Part shown: positions 50,380 to 53,300 of the stretch, piece after piece
How the letters are laid out: every line of letters begins with the position of its first letter
Numbering within the stretch: the first letter of the stretch is position 1
Source of the DNA: Gemmobacter sp.
GTDB lineage: Bacteria; Pseudomonadota; Alphaproteobacteria; Rhodobacterales; Rhodobacteraceae
Reading direction: 5' to 3'
Length of the DNA stretch: 53,300 bases
Assembly: GCF_034676705.1 (NCBI RefSeq)
Contig: NZ_JAUCBS010000004.1
Location: 1 to 53,300, forward strand
Program-made: the position numbers and the translations under genes
Notes under the pieces: model-generated
What the model saw: only the letters and a program-made list of their open reading frames with translations
Told to the model about the DNA's origin: nothing
Databases searched by the model: none

Positions 50380-51621
50380 ATGCCCCGATACCGGTCCATC
50401 GACGAGATCCTCGCGGAGGAGGACGAGCTGGGGCTCCTGGACGTGAGGATCCGGGCCCGGGCCGCGCGCACCCCGGAGGGGGAGCGGGACGCGGAGCTGG
50501 TACGTGAGGTGAACCGGTTCTTCGAGCGGACCGGTCACGTGCCGGACCCGGAGGCGACGGGTTACGATGAGATGCGGCTCGGGATCCTCTGGGCCGGCCT
50601 TCTCGCGCGCGGCCCGGCCGGGGACCTGGCGGACGCGGACCGGAACGGGCTCCTGTCCGGGACCCCGCTGACCCTGACCGCTGAGCCGCCGCCCCCGGAG
50701 CGGGACTGGCGCGAGGAGCCGGACGAGGGGGAGATCCCCGCCTCCCTCGACGACATCTTCGACGATGAGGAGCTGGACGTCTCGGACGCGTTCACCACGA
50801 TCAAGCATGTGACCCCGGCGGAGGACCGGCTGGTCCCGGACCACCGGGCGGAGTTCTACCCCTGCCACGACTTCGACCGGTTCCGGGAGATGTTCGAGCG
50901 GACCCAAGCGGCGCTCGAGGCGGGGGACCGGGAGGTCCGCCCGATCAACTTCAACGAGGAGGTCCGGGTCGATGAGGGGTCCCTCTTCATCCGCAAGGGG
51001 CTCCTGACCTACGTGGCGGAGAAGGCGGAGATGACCGCGCGGGCCGGCAAGCGGGATCACCGGCTCCGGATCATCTTCTCGAACGGGATGGAGAGCGACC
51101 CGCTCCTGTCGTCGTTCCGCAAGGCGTTGGCGGACGACCCGACCGCGCGCGCGATCCACCGCCACGGGCTCGGGGCGATGGACCCGGACTGGGAGGCGGA
51201 CCGGATCGACCTGACCGGGACCGTCTACGTGGTCCGGAGCAGGTCGAAGGACCCGGCGATCGCGGAGGTGAGCGGGATCCTCCTGAAGATCGGGGTCACC
51301 ACCCAGGAGGTACGGCGCCGGATCGCGGACGCGCGGAACGACCCGACCTTCCTCCTGGCCCCGGTGGAGCTGGTGGCGACCTATGACCTGGTGAACCTGT
51401 CCTGGCGCAAGGTGGAGGGGCTCCTGCACCGGTTCTTCGACGCGGCCCGGCCGCGCGACCTGTGGATCACGGACCGGTTCGGCCGGAAGGTGTACCCCCG
51501 GGAGTGGTTTTACGTGCTGCCCGAGCACGTGAGCCGGGCCGTGCAGGCGATCCGGGACGGGAACCTCCACGAGCTGGAGTACGACCCGGAGAGCCAGACG
51601 ATCCGGAAAAAGAAACCCTGA
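50380..51621 (+). CDS. GIY-YIG (T5orf172-like) nuclease family protein
   Basis: 413 residues, 3 bp behind the helicase fragment. The N-terminal 260 residues are acidic, with no recognised domain. Near 275-350 lies a GIY-YIG-like core: TGTVYVVRSRSKDP, LLKIGVTTQEVRRRIADARN (catalytic Arg) and VEGLLHRFFDAARP (Glu and His). Predicted to cut DNA, guided or loaded by the helicase. Same extreme codon use as the helicase. Full length, but its partner is broken, so the system is probably inactive. Confidence 0.8.
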   Translation: MPRYRSIDEILAEEDELGLLDVRIRARAARTPEGERDAELVREVNRFFERTGHVPDPEATGYDEMRLGILWAGLLARGPAGDLADADRNGLLSGTPLTLTAEPPPPERDWREEPDEGEIPASLDDIFDDEELDVSDAFTTIKHVTPAEDRLVPDHRAEFYPCHDFDRFREMFERTQAALEAGDREVRPINFNEEVRVDEGSLFIRKGLLTYVAEKAEMTARAGKRDHRLRIIFSNGMESDPLLSSFRKALADDPTARAIHRHGLGAMDPDWEADRIDLTGTVYVVRSRSKDPAIAEVSGILLKIGVTTQEVRRRIADARNDPTFLLAPVELVATYDLVNLSWRKVEGLLHRFFDAARPRDLWITDRFGRKVYPREWFYVLPEHVSRAVQAIRDGNLHELEYDPESQTIRKKKP

Positions 51622-51648
51622 TCATTATCCCAGTGAGGCGCATTTCAG

Positions 51649-52008
51649 ATGTCGAACGAAATTTTCAGAATCCGTCGCCTCGATGATGCCGCTGTACATG
51701 ACATTGTCATGCGTGCAGCTGAGGCCGCGAGGGCGGCTGCCTCAGCTGACGGCCTGAGCGGCGAAGAGGTAAAAATCATCCCGGAATTCTTCGGGATTTC
51801 CATCCTTGGTGCCCTGAATTTAGAGGAAACGCCGCCAAAGGCCGGGCGTTACACGATCAAAACCGCGCGGCTTATCTTACAGACGACCATAGCTGTTGAC
51901 CGGAACCGTCCGAACGAGACGACAACCATCAGGTTCGTGTTGAGCAGGGGAGCTGAAAACGAACTGGATCAACTCCAGATAAGCCGAGATATCGCCGAAA
52001 GTTGGTGA
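51649..52008 (+). CDS. Hypothetical protein
   Basis: 119 residues, ATG 51649. Helical start (AAVHDIVMRAAEAARAAASA), then a mixed part with LSRGAENELDQLQISRDIAE. No family recognised. Its base composition is less GC-rich than the two genes before it, so it belongs to a different piece of DNA. The end abuts an IS256-family remnant and may be truncated. Confidence 0.55.
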   Translation: MSNEIFRIRRLDDAAVHDIVMRAAEAARAAASADGLSGEEVKIIPEFFGISILGALNLEETPPKAGRYTIKTARLILQTTIAVDRNRPNETTTIRFVLSRGAENELDQLQISRDIAESW

Positions 52009-52015
52009 CGCCGGA

Positions 52016-52623
52016 TCAGGCGGCGTTTTGAAGTTGGCGCAGGCCGTCGCGGAACTCAACCCCTTGGATGATCTCGGGCAACCGGTTCCGGCCATCGAGC
52101 TTGCGCCATTTGCGCTGCGCGGCGATCATCAGCTTGAACGCCATGGCGAGGCCGGTCTGGCGGCTTGGGCACCCCTTGGTGCGTTTCGTCCGGTGGCGGA
52201 CCGTGGCGAAGGTGCTTTCGATCGGGTTTGATGTCCGGATGTGCTTCCAGTGTTCGGCCGGGTAGTCGTAAAAAGTCAGCAGCGCGCTGCGATCCTTGGC
52301 CAACTTGTCGACCGCCTTGTCCCATTTGACGCCGTAGGTTTCGACGAAGAAATCGAAGGCCGCCTCCGCCTCGGCGCGGGTCCCGGCCTGCCAGATGTCG
52401 TGCAGATGACCCTTCGCCTTGGCCTGCACCGATTGCGGCAACGCATTGAGAACGTTCATCGTTTTATGGACCCAGCACCGTTGTTCCCGCGTCGAGGCGA
52501 AGACCTCCCGCAGGGCCGCCCAAAACCCCAGGGCGCCGTCGCCGATGGCCAGTTTCGGATCCTGTTTCAGACCACGCCGCCTCAGATCCAGCAGCACCTC
52601 GCGCCAGCTTTGCGTGCTTTCAC
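52016..52623 (-). pseudogene. IS256-family transposase, 5'-truncated (different from copies 1 and 2)
   Basis: C-terminal half of an IS256-type transposase: ESTQSWREVLLDLRRRGLKQ, AIGDGALGFWAALREVF (second Asp), QRCWVHKTMNVLNALP and NPIESTFATVRHRTKRTKGC (Glu). The sequence is clearly different from the 1374-bp element. It is cut after SESTQSW by the 20-bp repeat and ISL3 copy A. Confidence 0.88.
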
Positions 52624-52643
52624 TGTTGAACGGCTTGCAATAA
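52624..52643. repeat. 20-bp inverted repeat, partner of 2710-2729
   Basis: TGTTGAACGGCTTGCAATAA, exact reverse complement of 2710-2729. It sits between the IS256-family remnant and ISL3 copy A. Confidence 0.8.
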
Positions 52644-53300
52644 GGGCTCTGTCGCGCATTTGGTGCAGTTGATCCACCAAGACGCTACATTTTGGCCTTC
52701 TTTGAAGGAGGTTGCTGATGGCGTCATGGTTTTCGCGACGAGATTTTCTGCCAGCAGGGCTTAAGGCCGATCAGGTTGAGCTTGATGGCAATACGATCCG
52801 TGTCCACGCTCACTCTTCCGATGCTGCGGCGGCCTGTCCGCGCTGTGGCACCATCTCACGCCATGTCCACAGCAGGTATCGGCGCCGGCCAGCCGATCTT
52901 CCCGCCCATGGGCGGGCCGTGGAACTGGTCCTGCTGGTCCGCCGCTTTCGCTGCCAGACCCTGCGTTGTTCTGCCAGGATCTTCGCCGAGCGATTTCCGT
53001 CGGATGTTACTCAGCCGCATATGCGGCGTACGTCACGCCTGCAGGGGCTGGTGCGTCATCTCGGTCTTGCTCTCGGCGGACGCCCCGCGCAGGCACTTGC
53101 CCGACGTCTTCTGCTGCCGGTGAGCAAAGACACCTTCCTTCGCAGCGTGCGGGACATGGCGGATGAAGATACTGCGATCCCGCGCGTGATTGGCATCGAT
53201 GACTGGGCGTGGCGCAAGGGACAGCGCTACGGCACGCTGATCTGCGATCTTGAACGGCGGCAGGTGATCGATCTGCTGCCTGACCGTGAGCCCGCCACCG
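52644..53300 (+). mobile_element. ISL3-family element, copy A, left part
   Basis: Matches 1046-1702 of copy B, starting with the same left inverted repeat. The right part is at 1-1006 of the window; only the base equivalent to 1703 is missing between them. Confidence 0.93.
52718..53300 (+). CDS. ISL3-family transposase, N-terminal part (copy A)
   Basis: Same start context (AAGGAGG, then ATG) and protein as 1120-1702: zinc-finger-like CPRC region, HTH part and first catalytic Asp (GIDDWAWRKG). Runs off the window end and continues, one base short, at position 1. Confidence 0.9.
   Translation, partial: MASWFSRRDFLPAGLKADQVELDGNTIRVHAHSSDAAAACPRCGTISRHVHSRYRRRPADLPAHGRAVELVLLVRRFRCQTLRCSARIFAERFPSDVTQPHMRRTSRLQGLVRHLGLALGGRPAQALARRLLLPVSKDTFLRSVRDMADEDTAIPRVIGIDDWAWRKGQRYGTLICDLERRQVIDLLPDREPAT

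Noticed and set aside
48676..51570. A 964-codon open frame on the minus strand opposite the helicase and GIY-YIG genes
   Set aside because: The protein is low-complexity, rich in R, P, V, H, D and L, with no motif. The plus strand carries clear helicase and nuclease motifs; the mirror frame stays open because of the extreme G/C-ending codon use.

Overview
The window looks like a whole small plasmid of an alphaproteobacterium, most likely a Paracoccus-like member of the Rhodobacterales. This rests on the RepA type (replication initiator protein A family with upstream iterons), the high GC, and the kinds of insertion sequences; no rRNA or tRNA gene was seen. The last base lies inside an ISL3-family element exactly one base before the element position where the window begins again, so the molecule is probably a circle of about 53.3 kb opened inside that element. 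No relaxase or conjugation gene was recognised.

Layout. 1-2.9 kb: two direct ISL3 copies (one split over the window ends) and the tail of a lost HTH gene. 3-6.4 kb: replication and partition backbone (repA with six iterons and a DnaA box, a probably frameshifted spacer gene, parA, a small ribbon-helix-helix ParB-like gene followed by tandem 8-bp repeats). 6.7-22.1 kb: a catabolic island of 14 genes around a LysR regulator. The left arm (minus strand) encodes a DUF1445/YcsI-like protein, a periplasmic binding protein, two short-chain dehydrogenases, a Baeyer-Villiger-type monooxygenase, a GlcG/HbpS-like protein, PxpA, a PxpB-PxpC fusion and a biotin carboxylase-BCCP protein. The right arm (plus strand) encodes a third dehydrogenase and a complete Liv-type ABC importer. 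Together they could import a cyclic compound, oxidise it, insert oxygen into the ring and open a lactam or lactone by ATP-driven hydrolysis.

22.2-41.2 kb: an accessory segment between two inverted, identical IS256-family copies, each with its own target duplication. It carries a six-gene His-Xaa-Ser (Hxs) system (HxsD, HxsB, HxsC, HxsA, a small membrane protein and a MauG-like di-haem protein), an RTX-repeat protein, a mazEF module, XRE regulators with a repeated operator, an IS903-like element, a compact family-A-polymerase-like protein and many IS remnants, including a deletion derivative of an IS3 element nested inside a broken istA.

41.3-52.6 kb: a pseudouridine synthase, a zinc-ribbon protein coupled to an MscS channel, a metallophosphoesterase-IS3 chimera, an origin-like region rich in GTAAC repeats, a NYN-domain protein, a winged-helix protein, a serine resolvase beside a res-like palindrome, a DUF433/PIN-like toxin-antitoxin pair, and a remnant of a Uma2 gene fused to a headless helicase that is followed by a GIY-YIG nuclease gene. 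The most notable systems are the Hxs operon, the monooxygenase/Pxp island and the polymerase-like protein. All family calls are made by reading motifs; no database search was run.
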